Shown here in pieces: positions 30,092 through 39,183 of a stretch of DNA of 64,000 nucleotides; the first letter of the stretch is position 1, and every line of letters begins with the position of its first letter. Origin of the DNA: Streptomyces sindenensis (GTDB taxonomy: Bacteria; Actinomycetota; Actinomycetes; Streptomycetales; Streptomycetaceae). The translations under genes and the position numbers were made by a program. The notes beneath the pieces were generated by a model. The model searched no databases. It saw only the letters and a list, made by a program, of their open reading frames with translations, and was not told where the DNA came from. The DNA lies in NCBI RefSeq assembly GCF_014649035.1, contig NZ_BMSG01000009.1, positions 1 to 64,000 on the forward strand. The letters are read 5' to 3'.

Positions 30092-31510
30092 TCAGACGGC
30101 CGACGCGTCCGGCCCGATCCGGCTGCGCACCGCCGTCTGGACCTCGGCCTCCTCGGCCGGGTCGGCGGCGAGGCGGCGCAGTCGTTCGGCGACGCGGATG
30201 TCGCCGGTCTCGGCGTGCAGGGCGGCCACCTCGCGGGTGGTCTCCTCACAGTCCCAGAGGCACTCCACCGCGAATCCGGTCGCGAAGGACGGGTCGGTGG
30301 CGGCCAGGGCGCGGGCGGCCCGGCCCCGCAGGTGCGAGGAGGACGTCTCGCGGTAGACGTGGCGCAGGACGGGGGCGGCGCAGGCGATGCCGAGGCGGCC
30401 GGCTCCGTCGACGAGGGTCCACAGCCGGGGTGCGTCGGGTCCGTCGCCGCGTACGGCCTCCCGGAGCGCGCCGAGGACTTGGGGAGCGTCCTGGGCGGTG
30501 CCTCGGCAGGCGAGCACTCCGGAGGCGGAGGCGCCGAGAGCGTCGGGGCGGCGGGCCCACCGCCGGGCCCGCTCGACGGCGGCGTCGCCGGTCATCCGCT
30601 CGAAGGCGGCGATGGCCGCGTGAGCGACGGTGCGGGAGGGGCTGAGGGCGGCGGCCTCGATGAGGTCGAGGACAGCGGGTTCGCCGGCCTCCGCGAGGTA
30701 GTGCAGGGCGGCACAGCGGGCGCCTTCCGGGCCGCGGCGGGCGGCCTCGACGATCTGGGGAAGGTCGTCGGGTCCGGCGACGGCGGTGAGGCAGCGGGCC
30801 GCGGGGACGTGCAGTTCGCTGCCGCGTTCCAGGGCCTGCTGGGCCCAGTCGAAGACGGCCTGGACGCTCCAGCCGGGGCGGGGCCCCCCGGGGCGCATCT
30901 GGCGCTGCCATCGGTCGAACGAGCCCTGTTCGCCGGCGGCCCGGACGCGGGCGCCGACCGCTTCGCGCGGATCGTCGGCCCACAGCCGCCAGGGCCGCGG
31001 CTCGAAGGAGTCGCGTACGGCGGCGGCGAGGTCGGCCGCGCCCTGGTCGGTGGCCGGGAAGCGGGCGAGGACGGGCAGCGCGAGGGAGCGCAGGCCGGCG
31101 TCGTCGTCGCGCAGGGCCAGTTCGTCCAGGGCCCAGGCCCAGTTGGCGCCGGTCGTCGCGTAGCGGCGGAGGAGGGCCAGGGCGTCGTCGCGTCCGTAGG
31201 AGGCGAGGTGGCCGAGGACGGAGAGCGCCAGACCGGTCCGGGAGTCGTCGGTATCGATGTGGTCGTCGGGATCGGCCAGGTGCCGCTCGATCTCCTCGAT
31301 ACCGCCGTCGAGGTCGAGGTAGAGGCGCGCGTAGTAGAGGGAGCGGTTCTCCACCTGCCAGTCGTGGCGGGGGTCGCTCACGACGCAGTGGTTGAGGGCC
31401 GCGAGGGCCTCGGGGCGCGGTGCGGCGAGCGCGTGGAGCGTGCCGTCGCCGCGGCCCCTCTGCAGCAGGCCGAGCAGGGTGCCGCTCGGCGCTATGAACG
31501 GATCGAACAT
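30092..31510 (-). CDS. HEAT-repeat protein
   Basis: 472 aa built from repeated helical pairs, for example [42 protein letters not shown], and [20 protein letters not shown], i.e. HEAT/armadillo-like repeats of about 30 residues. It is probably a cytoplasmic protein-protein interaction scaffold. ATG at 31510 ([19 protein letters not shown]) has GTGAGG about nine bases upstream; the longer frame upstream is not coding-like. The function is unknown. Confidence 0.82.
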   Translation of the reverse strand: MFDPFIAPSGTLLGLLQRGRGDGTLHALAAPRPEALAALNHCVVSDPRHDWQVENRSLYYARLYLDLDGGIEEIERHLADPDDHIDTDDSRTGLALSVLGHLASYGRDDALALLRRYATTGANWAWALDELALRDDDAGLRSLALPVLARFPATDQGAADLAAAVRDSFEPRPWRLWADDPREAVGARVRAAGEQGSFDRWQRQMRPGGPRPGWSVQAVFDWAQQALERGSELHVPAARCLTAVAGPDDLPQIVEAARRGPEGARCAALHYLAEAGEPAVLDLIEAAALSPSRTVAHAAIAAFERMTGDAAVERARRWARRPDALGASASGVLACRGTAQDAPQVLGALREAVRGDGPDAPRLWTLVDGAGRLGIACAAPVLRHVYRETSSSHLRGRAARALAATDPSFATGFAVECLWDCEETTREVAALHAETGDIRVAERLRRLAADPAEEAEVQTAVRSRIGPDASAV

Positions 31511-31649
31511 GGGAGAAAGCCTCACATCAAGCTGTCGACGCAACCGGGACTGTGCAGTGCCCCGTGCCTCTCGGCACGTGGGGATGTCCGGGGGGACACC
31601 GTTACGCCGCGCAGTGACATGATCGGCCGACCGCCGTCTTTCGCCTGGT

Positions 31650-31755
31650 GTAGAGCATCTTCCTCTGCCTCTCGTCGGTGGCCCTGAGCGGGCCCGCGAC
31701 GTCATGATGACCCAGCCATTTCGCCACCGCGACCACATTTACGACGGACCGGTCA
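31650..31755 (-). pseudogene. Remnant of a tyrosine-recombinase (integrase) C-terminus
   Basis: The minus-strand frame reads VVAVAKWLGHHDVAG..LRATDERQRKML. This closely resembles the end of actinomycete phage/ICE integrases (WLGHxDVxxTLRxYAH...), including the conserved LGH box, but the box after the His and the catalytic Tyr segment (TYAHL) is missing and everything upstream is gone. It contains AAA-type codons unusual for the host. It looks like a decayed scrap of an integrated element. The rest of 31511-31800 holds no other gene. Confidence 0.45.
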
Positions 31756-31800
31756 GCGAAGCCCACGGCGGACGCGCCCAGCGGCGCCCCCGCCGGCGTC

Positions 31801-32193
31801 TCACCGCGCACCGAAGCGTTCCAGCAGGTCGGACTTGCCGAACATCCGGGCCGTGTCCAGCGCGGACGGTGTTCCGGCGGCCGGGTCGGCGCCGGCGGCG
31901 AGCAGGGCGTCGATGACGGCGTCCTCGCCCTTGAAGACGGCTCCGGCCAGCGGGGTCTGGCCCCGGTCGTTGGCCCGGTCCGGGTCGGCGTCGCGGGCGA
32001 CGAGGGCGGCGACCGCGGCGGCGTGCCCGTGGTAGGCGGCGAGCATCAGGAGCGTGTCGCCCCGGTCGTTGGTGAGGTTGGCGGGGACTCCGGCCTCGAC
32101 GTACGCGGTGAGGGCCTCGGTGTCGCCGGTGCGGGCCAGGTCGAAGACCTTGGTCGCCAGCTCGACCACCTCGGGATCGGGGGTTTCGCTCAT
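31801..32193 (-). CDS. Ankyrin-repeat protein
   Basis: 130 aa with three to four ankyrin repeats: DRGDTLLMLAAYHGHAAAVAALV, DRGQTPLAGAVFKGEDAVIDALLAAGADP and TPSALDTARMFGKSDLLERFGA. Probably a small cytoplasmic binding protein. ATG at 32193 (MSETPDPEVVELA) is chosen because the upstream frame is not coding-like; GGAAGG lies about 13 bases upstream. Confidence 0.85.
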   Translation of the reverse strand: MSETPDPEVVELATKVFDLARTGDTEALTAYVEAGVPANLTNDRGDTLLMLAAYHGHAAAVAALVARDADPDRANDRGQTPLAGAVFKGEDAVIDALLAAGADPAAGTPSALDTARMFGKSDLLERFGAR

Positions 32194-32523
32194 CGGGACG
32201 GAGCCGCCTTCCTTTGACTGCCGCCACGGCTGCTCAGCGCCGTGGTTGACCTGGTGGGGAGTACGGCGGGGGCCGTACGAGTGAATCGACAGGGTACTGC
32301 TCCCGGGCCGACATGACCCGGCCCGGATACGGCAAGGGATCACCGCGGCTGATCCTGCCCGGCACGGACCGGGTGATGCCGCTCCCCGGGGGCCGACTTC
32401 TGTGAGCCAGTCAAGTGAAAGCGCAGGATATTCACTCGATTGCACCTTTTGTCGTATAGATACTTCTCGTGATCCTGGAAGGACTCATGGTGACTGTCCC
32501 CTTCAACCAGGAGAGAACCGCTC
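32194..32523. other. Non-coding region upstream of smeA
   Basis: 330 bases with no gene. It becomes AT-rich at 32400-32475, unusual for this genome, which marks the smeA promoter region. Confidence 0.6.
32431..32460 (+). promoter_or_regulatory. Candidate smeA-sffA promoter
   Basis: TTCACT (32431-32436) and TATAGA (32455-32460) are spaced by 18 bases in an AT-rich stretch about 65 bases before smeA. In S. coelicolor smeA-sffA transcription depends on whi genes; a direct WhiA, WhiB or WhiG element could not be assigned. Confidence 0.4.
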
Positions 32524-32718
32524 ATGATCCTTTCCATCTCGGGCGTGGTCCTGCTCGCCATCATCGTCTTCCTGTTCTTCAAGAAGGACGGGCTCAAGGC
32601 CTCCCACGCCATCGTCTGCGCCCTGTTCGGCTTCTACCTGGCCGGCACCGCCATCGCCCCGAGCATCACGGCGGGCGGGGCGAGCCTCGCCGGCCTGCTG
32701 GGCGGGATCAAGTTCTGA
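32524..32718 (+). CDS. smeA: Small sporulation membrane protein SmeA
   Basis: A 64-aa protein with two hydrophobic helices (about 2-20 and 28-50) and a short linker FFKKDGLKAS. Size, sequence character and its position just before a SpoIIIE/FtsK-like gene match SmeA of S. coelicolor, which acts in sporulation and recruits SffA to sporulation septa. The AGGAGAG ribosome site precedes the ATG. The next gene starts 37 bases later. Confidence 0.85.
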   Translation: MILSISGVVLLAIIVFLFFKKDGLKASHAIVCALFGFYLAGTAIAPSITAGGASLAGLLGGIKF

Positions 32719-32755
32719 CGCTCCGCAACCGCTCCCACCCCTTCAGGAGACCGAC

Positions 32756-34426
32756 GTGGCCCGGCGACCACTCCCCCGCATTCTGAGCAGCGGCAGCGCT
32801 TCGATCACTCGCAGCAGAGAGATCGCGCGCACGGCCGCCGACAGTGCCACCGACGTCCTCCATCCGCTGATCACGGTGGTCCGCGGACTGCGGCTGCTGG
32901 CCGTCTCCGGCCGGCAGAAGTGGATCGCCACTCCCAAGGAACGGCGTGGTCCCAAGCTGTTCCTCGCCGCGGCCTGCGTGCTGGTGATGGCGCTCGTCCC
33001 GTACGGGCCGATCCTGGCCCTGATCACGGTGATGGGCGCCGCCGCGTGGAAGGGGCGGGAGCGGACCCCCGTGCGGACCGGGCCCGACGAGTCGGAGACC
33101 GCGCGACTGCGGTCCCTGTACGAGGCGCTCGTACCGTACTTCTCCACGGCCGACGACCCCGATCCGCTGTTCGCGCACGGCGGCGACTGGTCGAAGGCCT
33201 TCGACCAGTACGCCTTCGACCAGGACGGGCGGCTCACGAGCCTCCGGATCTCCTACCCCGCGTACTTCATGGACGGCGACCCCGCCGCCCGCGCCCGGAT
33301 CGAGCAGTTGCTCCACACCAAGTCCGGCCGGGGCCGCGAGTACCACTTCGGCTGGGACGAGGAGGCCAACCGCCTCGTTCTGACCGTGCTGGACGCCCTC
33401 TCCACGACGGTCGCGGCCCAGCGCTTCGTCACCGCCCCCGGCGAGACGGTCCTCGGCTTCACCGATCCGCACTCCGTCTCGCGCACCGTCCCCGTGCTCG
33501 ACGGCGACACGACGGTGGACGCCTCGCCCGTCGTCTGGCGGACCGGCGGCCGCTCCACCGAACCGCATCTGCTGGCCGTGGGCCAGCCCGGCGGCGGCAC
33601 CACGACCCTGCTCCGCTCGATCGCCCTGCAGGCCCTCCAGAACGGTGACGTGATCATCGTCGACGGCGGCGGGACCGGCGAGTACGCCGCTCTCACCGGC
33701 CGCGACGGCGTCCTCGCCGTGGAGTCCGGGCTCGGCGGAACGCTGGCCACGCTGGAGTGGGCGGCGCACGAGACGGAGCGCCGCCTGATCACCGCCAACC
33801 TGGCCCGGCAGAGCGGCCGCCCGGCGCCGGAGGACATCCGCCGCCCGCTGTGGATCCTGCTCGACCGCCCCGGCGTCCTCGGCCATCTGGCGGCGGCCGA
33901 CGGCAGGCCCGACCCGCAGGAGCTGCTCCGGATCCCGCTGCGGCACGGCCGGGCGGCCCAGGTCACCGTCGTCCTGGCCGAGCAGTTCGACGCGCTGGAC
34001 ACCCTCACCGAGCCCGTCCGGACCCACACCCGGGCCCGCGCCGTCCTCGGACCGGCCTCGCCCGAGCAGATCGAGGCCGTCCTCGGCACCGGGCCGCACA
34101 CCACTCCCCCGCCCGAGGTCCCCGCGGGCCGCGGCTATGTCCGGCTCGGCGCGGGCCCGGTCCTCCGGCTCCAGGTGCCCGCCACCCCGGACCCCTACGA
34201 CGACGCCACGAGCGACGCGCACCGGCAGGCCGTGCTCGGCCTGCTGCCCGGCCGGGGCGACCCGGTCGAGGCGGCGCCCGTGCGGGAGCCCGACGACGAG
34301 GGCCCGGCGACGGCACCGGTGCCCGTGGCGGCGGAGACGACGGCCGTTCCGGTGGAGGCGATGGTCGCCGAGGCCCGGCCGTCCGAGCCGCTGGCGAAGG
34401 CGCAGCCGGCCGGCGCCGAAAGCTGA
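32756..34426 (+). CDS. sffA: SffA, FtsK/SpoIIIE-like sporulation protein
   Basis: 556 aa. A basic N-terminus and a TM hairpin (about 67-97) are followed by an FtsK/SpoIIIE-like ATPase-fold domain. The P-loop position reads GQPGGGTTTLL at 276-286: the conserved Lys is replaced by Thr282, so ATP hydrolysis is doubtful. A Walker B-like VIIVDGGG follows. The C-terminus is Ala/Pro/Glu-rich. SffA partners SmeA and in S. coelicolor localises to sporulation septa with a role in chromosome segregation. GTG start with AGGAGA five bases upstream. Confidence 0.87.
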   Translation: MARRPLPRILSSGSASITRSREIARTAADSATDVLHPLITVVRGLRLLAVSGRQKWIATPKERRGPKLFLAAACVLVMALVPYGPILALITVMGAAAWKGRERTPVRTGPDESETARLRSLYEALVPYFSTADDPDPLFAHGGDWSKAFDQYAFDQDGRLTSLRISYPAYFMDGDPAARARIEQLLHTKSGRGREYHFGWDEEANRLVLTVLDALSTTVAAQRFVTAPGETVLGFTDPHSVSRTVPVLDGDTTVDASPVVWRTGGRSTEPHLLAVGQPGGGTTTLLRSIALQALQNGDVIIVDGGGTGEYAALTGRDGVLAVESGLGGTLATLEWAAHETERRLITANLARQSGRPAPEDIRRPLWILLDRPGVLGHLAAADGRPDPQELLRIPLRHGRAAQVTVVLAEQFDALDTLTEPVRTHTRARAVLGPASPEQIEAVLGTGPHTTPPPEVPAGRGYVRLGAGPVLRLQVPATPDPYDDATSDAHRQAVLGLLPGRGDPVEAAPVREPDDEGPATAPVPVAAETTAVPVEAMVAEARPSEPLAKAQPAGAES

Positions 34427-34444
34427 GCGGCGCACACGGACGGC

Positions 34445-34490
34445 ACGGCGGGCGGGGAGCGGGCCTGATGGTCCGCTCCCCGCCCGCCGT
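34445..34490. terminator. Strong bidirectional terminator after sffA
   Basis: A perfect 18-base stem (ACGGCGGGCGGGGAGCGG at 34445-34462 and its complement at 34473-34490) with a 10-base loop, followed by CTTG. It lies between the convergent sffA and MocR genes. Confidence 0.9.
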
Positions 34491-34506
34491 CTTGCCGTAC
34501 CGGCCC

Positions 34507-36006
34507 TCAGGCCACGAAGGAGCGCGGGGCGTCGGCCCCCACACCCGCCCCGGAGCGCACCAGGTCGACCGCCGCGGCCAGCCGTACGGCCGCCTCGTCG
34601 GCGACCGGCCCGCTCACCGTGAACGGCAGCCGTACGTATCCCTCGAAGGCCCCGTCGACCCCGAAGCGGGGGCCCGACGGCACGCGGACGCCGACGCGTT
34701 CGCCCGCCACGGCCAGCCGCGAACCGGAGATGCCCCCGGTGCGCACCCAGAGCGTCAGCCCGCCGCGCGGCACGGTGAACTCCCAGTCCGGCAGCTCCCG
34801 GCGGACCGCCGCGACCAGGGCGTCCCGGTTCTCCCGCGCCTGGCCCCGCCGGACCTCGACCGCCTGTTCCCAGCCGCCGGTGCCCATGAGCCAGTTGATG
34901 GCGAGCTGTTCCAGGACGGGCGTGCCCATGTCGGCGTAGGCGCGGGCGGCGACCAGGCTGCGGATGACGTCCGGGGCCGCGCGCACCCAGCCGATGCGCA
35001 TACCGGCCCAGAAGGCCTTGCTGGCCGATCCGACGGTCAGGACCGTGCTGCCGGCCGGGTCGAAGGCGCAGACCCGGCGCGGCATGTCGAGGTCGGCGTC
35101 CAGGCGGAGTTCGTTCATGGTCTCGTCGACGACCAGGACCGTTCCGGCGGACCGGGCCGCCTCCACCAGATCGCGGCGCTGCTGCTCGTCGGCGAGCGCG
35201 CCGGTGGGGTTGTGGAAGTCGGCGACCACATAGGCGAGCCGGGGCGCGGCGTCCCGCAGCACCTGGCGCCAGCGGTTCATGTCCCAGCCGCCGAGCCCCT
35301 CCTGCATCGCGACCGGGACGAGGCGGGCACCGGTCTCGCGCATCAGCTGGAGGATGTTGGCATAGCTGGGGGACTCGACCGCGATGCGTTCACCGCGGCC
35401 GGCGAAGAGATGACAGATCGCGTCGATGGCGCCCATCGCGCCGGTGGTGACCATGATCTGTTCGGGCATGGTCGGGATACCGAGGGCGGTGTAGCGGTCG
35501 GCGATCATCCCGCGCAGGACGGGCAGCCCGGCCGGGTAGTCACCGTGCGTGTGGGCGTACGGCGGCAGCTCCTCCAGCGCCCCCTGGACCGCCCGGGTCA
35601 GCCAGGGCTCGGGCGCGGGAAGGGCCGCGCAGCCCAGGTCGATCATCGAGCCGAGCGACTCCGGGGGCAGCGGTTCGAGGCCGCGGGCGGGCAGCGGGTT
35701 GCCGGCCGGGACGGCGGTCCAGCTGCCCGCGCCGCGCCGGGACTCCAGGAAGCCTTCGGCGCGCAGGGCCTCATAGGCGGCGGCGACGGTCGTACGGCTC
35801 ACGGACAGGGCGAGGGCCAGTTCGCGTTCGGCGGGGAGCCGGGCGGCGACCGGAACGCGGCCTTCCAGGACGAGCAGCCGTACGCCGTCGGCGAGCGCGC
35901 GGTACGCGGGCGGCTTGCGGCCGCCGGGGCCGGTGGGCCGGGCCTGTTGTGACCGGAGCTGCCGGGCGAGCTGGGCCGCTCCGACCGTCGATGTCCACTG
36001 CGCCAT
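34507..36006 (-). CDS. MocR-type GntR regulator with aminotransferase domain
   Basis: 499 aa. The N-terminal GntR winged helix (about 35-110: LPAERELALALSVSRTTVAAAYEALRAEGFLESRRGAG) is fused to a fold-type I aminotransferase domain. The PLP lysine is visible in VGSASKAFWAG (about 330), and the Asp/Tyr cofactor region in VVADFHNPTGAL. MocR proteins are PLP-responsive regulators. It is divergent from a YczE-family membrane protein, the same pairing as B. subtilis YcxD-YczE, so the neighbour is the likely target. ATG at 36006 with AGGTGG upstream. Confidence 0.93.
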   Translation of the reverse strand: MAQWTSTVGAAQLARQLRSQQARPTGPGGRKPPAYRALADGVRLLVLEGRVPVAARLPAERELALALSVSRTTVAAAYEALRAEGFLESRRGAGSWTAVPAGNPLPARGLEPLPPESLGSMIDLGCAALPAPEPWLTRAVQGALEELPPYAHTHGDYPAGLPVLRGMIADRYTALGIPTMPEQIMVTTGAMGAIDAICHLFAGRGERIAVESPSYANILQLMRETGARLVPVAMQEGLGGWDMNRWRQVLRDAAPRLAYVVADFHNPTGALADEQQRRDLVEAARSAGTVLVVDETMNELRLDADLDMPRRVCAFDPAGSTVLTVGSASKAFWAGMRIGWVRAAPDVIRSLVAARAYADMGTPVLEQLAINWLMGTGGWEQAVEVRRGQARENRDALVAAVRRELPDWEFTVPRGGLTLWVRTGGISGSRLAVAGERVGVRVPSGPRFGVDGAFEGYVRLPFTVSGPVADEAAVRLAAAVDLVRSGAGVGADAPRSFVA

Positions 36007-36108
36007 CGAAATCAGTCCACCTTCCTCGAATTGGCCATAGTTGGTGGCCGATCCCCTGCCACAGGGTGGCACAAAGCAGTCCACCACCACTACATCAGGG
36101 GGCACGAC

Positions 36109-36828
36109 GTGGCCAGGACCACCGACCGGAGCACCACTCGTCTCACGCGGCGGCTGGTCCAGCTGTACGTGGGTCTGGCGCTGTACGGGGCGAGTTCTGC
36201 GCTCCTGGTGCGTGCGGGGCTGGGTCTGGAGCCGTGGGGTGTGCTGCACCAGGGCCTCGCGGAGCTGACCGGGATCTCGATCGGCGTGGTGTCGATCATC
36301 GTGGGCGCGGTGGTGCTGCTGCTGTGGATCCCGCTGCGCCAGCGGCCGGGGCTCGGCACCGTCTCGAACGTCTTCGTGGTGGGGCTGGCGATGGATGGGA
36401 CGCTCGCGGTGGTCGGCGACCTGGACGCGCTCGGCGTCCGCATCCCGGTGCTGGTGCTCGGCATCGTCCTCAACGGCGTGGCGACCGGGCTGTACATCGC
36501 GGCCCGGTTCGGCCCCGGCCCCCGGGACGGCCTGATGACCGGGCTGCACCACATCACCGGCCGCTCGATCCGGCTGGTCCGTACGGCGATCGAGGTGGCG
36601 GTCGTGGTGACCGGCTTCCTGCTGGGCGGTTCGCTGGGGGCGGGCACGGTGCTGTACGCGCTGGCCATCGGCCCGCTGGCCCAGCTGTTCCTGCGACTGT
36701 TCGCGCTCCCCGAGGTTTCCGGACCGGGTGTCGCCGTCGCCCCGGGCGAGCCGTCCACCCCCGCGCCGGCCGCCGGTTCCGGGCCCGTTGCCGCTCCGAC
36801 GTCCGGGCAGGCCATACTGCCGCAGTGA
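36109..36828 (+). CDS. YczE/YitT-family membrane protein
   Basis: 239 aa with five or six transmembrane helices and the family motif GLGLEPWGVLHQGLAELTGISIG near the N-terminus, and GPRDGLMTGLHHITGRSIRLVRTAIE. YczE-type proteins are often divergent from MocR regulators; their substrate is unknown (a vitamin- or amino-acid-related transport role is suspected). GTG at 36109 has AGGGGG six bases upstream. A GTGA overlap links it to the next gene. Confidence 0.87.
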   Translation: MARTTDRSTTRLTRRLVQLYVGLALYGASSALLVRAGLGLEPWGVLHQGLAELTGISIGVVSIIVGAVVLLLWIPLRQRPGLGTVSNVFVVGLAMDGTLAVVGDLDALGVRIPVLVLGIVLNGVATGLYIAARFGPGPRDGLMTGLHHITGRSIRLVRTAIEVAVVVTGFLLGGSLGAGTVLYALAIGPLAQLFLRLFALPEVSGPGVAVAPGEPSTPAPAAGSGPVAAPTSGQAILPQ

Positions 36829-37586
36829 ATCCGAGCCACCCCTATCTGGACCACCCGACGCCGATCGCCTTCGCCCACCGCGGCGGGGCGGCGGACGGCG
36901 TGGAGAACACCGTGACCGCCTTCCGCCGGGCATCGGACGCGGGCTACCGCTACTTCGAGACCGATGTGCACACCACGGCGGACGGCCGGCTGGTCGCCTT
37001 CCACGACCCGACGCTGGACCGCGTCACCGACGCCCGGGGCCGGATCGCCGACCTCCCCTGGGGCGAGGTGAGCCGGGCCCGGGTCGGGGGCAGCGAACCG
37101 CTCCCGCTCTTCGAGGAGCTGCTGGAGGAGTTCCCCGAGGCCCGCTGGAACGTGGACCTGAAGGCCGAATCGGCGCTGGAGCCGCTGCTCGGCCTGATCC
37201 GCCGGACCGGCGCCTGGGACCGGATCTGTGTCGGCTCCTTCTCGGAGGCCCGGGTGGCCCGGGCGCACCGCCTGGCGGGGCCCCGGCTGGCCACGTCGTA
37301 CGGGGTGCGGGGCGTCCTGGCGCTGCGCCTGCGTTCGTACGGGATCCCGGCGGCGCTGCGCGCGGGCGCGGTGTGCGCGCAGGTCCCCGAGCGGCAGGGC
37401 GCCGTCCCGGTGGTGGACGCCCGCTTCGTCCGGACCGCCCACGCGCTGGGACTCCAGGTGCACGTCTGGACGGTGAACGAACCGGAGCGGATGGCGGCGC
37501 TCCTGGACCTCGGGGTGGATGGCATCATGACCGATCACATCGAGACGCTGCGTACGGTGCTGAGCGAGCGGGGGGCCTGGTCCTGA
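36825..37586 (+). CDS. Glycerophosphodiester phosphodiesterase
   Basis: 253-aa GDPD-family TIM barrel. The catalytic motifs are present: AHRGGAADGVENT (His18, Arg19, Glu near 26) and ETDVHTTADGRLVAFHD. The end carries VWTVNEPERMAALLDLGVDGIMTDH. It lacks a signal peptide, so it probably cleaves glycerophosphodiesters in the cytoplasm to glycerol-3-phosphate. GTG start overlaps the preceding stop (GTGA), so it is translationally coupled to the YczE-like gene. Confidence 0.93.
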   Translation: MNPSHPYLDHPTPIAFAHRGGAADGVENTVTAFRRASDAGYRYFETDVHTTADGRLVAFHDPTLDRVTDARGRIADLPWGEVSRARVGGSEPLPLFEELLEEFPEARWNVDLKAESALEPLLGLIRRTGAWDRICVGSFSEARVARAHRLAGPRLATSYGVRGVLALRLRSYGIPAALRAGAVCAQVPERQGAVPVVDARFVRTAHALGLQVHVWTVNEPERMAALLDLGVDGIMTDHIETLRTVLSERGAWS

Positions 37587-37632
37587 CGCCCGGTCCGTCC
37601 ACGTCCACCGGGGACGAGCGAGGGGACGCGGG

Positions 37633-39006
37633 ATGAACACGGGGACAGCGGGGAAGGCCGAGCCGTCGGGGCGGCCGCCGGGCGGCGCGACGGCCGCCGC
37701 CCGCAAGCGTGAGCAGCAGGGCTGGTACTTCTACGACTTCGCGTGCTCCGTCTACTCCACCAGCGTGCTGACCGTCTTCCTCGGTCCGTATCTGACGTCG
37801 GTCGCCAGGGCCGCGGCGGACCCGGACGGTTTCGTGCACCCGCTGGGCATACCCGTGCGGGCGGGCTCGCTGTTCGCGTACTCCGTCTCGGCGTCCATCG
37901 TGGTGGCCGTGGTCCTGATGCCGGTCGTGGGTGCGGCGGCGGACCGTACGGGGCGCAAGAAGCCGCTGCTGGCGGCGGCCGCGTACACCGGGGCGGCGGC
38001 GACGGCCGGGATGTTCTTCCTGGACGGCCACCGCTATCTGCTGGGGGCGTTCCTGCTGATCGTGGCGAACGCCTCGATCTCGGTGTCGATGGTGCTGTAC
38101 AACGCCTATCTGCCGCAGATCTCCGAGCCGGAGGAGCGCGACGCGGTCTCCTCGCGCGGCTGGGCCTTCGGCTACACCTCGGGGGCCCTCGTCCTGGTCC
38201 TCAACCTGATCCTCTACACCGGTCACGACTCCTTCGGGCTCTCGGAGTCCGACGCGGTGCGGATCTGCCTGGCCTCGGCCGGTGTGTGGTGGGGCGCGTT
38301 CACGCTCGTACCGCTGCGCCGGCTGCGCGACCGGCGGGTGAGGCCGGACGGCGAGGGGGCGGTCGGCTCCGGCTGGAAGCAGCTGCGGGCCACCCTGCGC
38401 GACATGCGGCGCCACCCGCTCACGCTCTCCTTCCTGCTGGCCTACCTCGTGTACAACGACGGGATCCAGACGGTGATCTCGCAGGCCTCGCTGTACGGCT
38501 CCGAGGAGCTGGGCCTGGACCAGACGACGCTGATCGTCGCCGTGCTGCTGGTACAGATCCTGGCGGTGGCGGGGGCGCTCGGCATGGGGCGGCTCGCCCG
38601 GACGTACGGCGCGAAGCGCACGATCCTGGGGTCGCTGATCGTGTGGACCCTGATCCTGCTCTCCGCCTATCTGCTGCCGGCCGACGCGCCGGTGTTCTTC
38701 TTCGTCCTGGCGGCGGCGATCGGCCTGGTGCTGGGCGGGAGCCAGGCGCTGTCCCGGTCGCTGTTCTCGCACCTGGTGCCGCGCGGCAAGGAGGCGGAGT
38801 ACTTCTCCGCGTACGAGATGAGCGATCGCGGGCTGAGCTGGCTGGGGCCCCTGGTGTTCGGCCTGGCGTACCAGCTGACCGGCAGCTACCGGGACGCGAT
38901 CATCTCGCTGGTGGCGTTCTTCGCCCTCGGCGCGGTGCTGCTCGCGCGGGTCCCGGTGAGGCGTGCGGTGGAGGCTGCGGGGAACCCCGTGCCGGACCGG
39001 ATTTAG
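37633..39006 (+). CDS. MFS transporter, Atg22/UMF1-like
   Basis: 457 aa with about 12 transmembrane helices. The UMF1/Atg22 hallmarks are GWYFYDFACSVYSTSVLTVFLGPYL near residue 29 and NAYLPQISEPEERDAVSSRGWAFGY in the middle, with GRLARTYGAKRTILGSL between halves. Atg22-like proteins are thought to export amino acids or similar solutes. A short cytoplasmic N-terminus precedes TM1. Downstream of the GDPD gene by 46 bases, possibly co-transcribed. Confidence 0.88.
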   Translation: MNTGTAGKAEPSGRPPGGATAAARKREQQGWYFYDFACSVYSTSVLTVFLGPYLTSVARAAADPDGFVHPLGIPVRAGSLFAYSVSASIVVAVVLMPVVGAAADRTGRKKPLLAAAAYTGAAATAGMFFLDGHRYLLGAFLLIVANASISVSMVLYNAYLPQISEPEERDAVSSRGWAFGYTSGALVLVLNLILYTGHDSFGLSESDAVRICLASAGVWWGAFTLVPLRRLRDRRVRPDGEGAVGSGWKQLRATLRDMRRHPLTLSFLLAYLVYNDGIQTVISQASLYGSEELGLDQTTLIVAVLLVQILAVAGALGMGRLARTYGAKRTILGSLIVWTLILLSAYLLPADAPVFFFVLAAAIGLVLGGSQALSRSLFSHLVPRGKEAEYFSAYEMSDRGLSWLGPLVFGLAYQLTGSYRDAIISLVAFFALGAVLLARVPVRRAVEAAGNPVPDRI

Positions 39007-39183
39007 ACGTTGAAGTCAAAGGCCGGTAGTATACGTCTTTGGCCTGCCCGGAGGACCGTTACTGCCAGTGGAAGCGGCTCTACCGTTGGGTGACAACATC
39101 CACCAGAGGTGACAAACCGGGCATGGGCGGGTACTCAACCCAGATAAAGCAGCGGCACGACGGGCGACGTATGACCCGCAACG

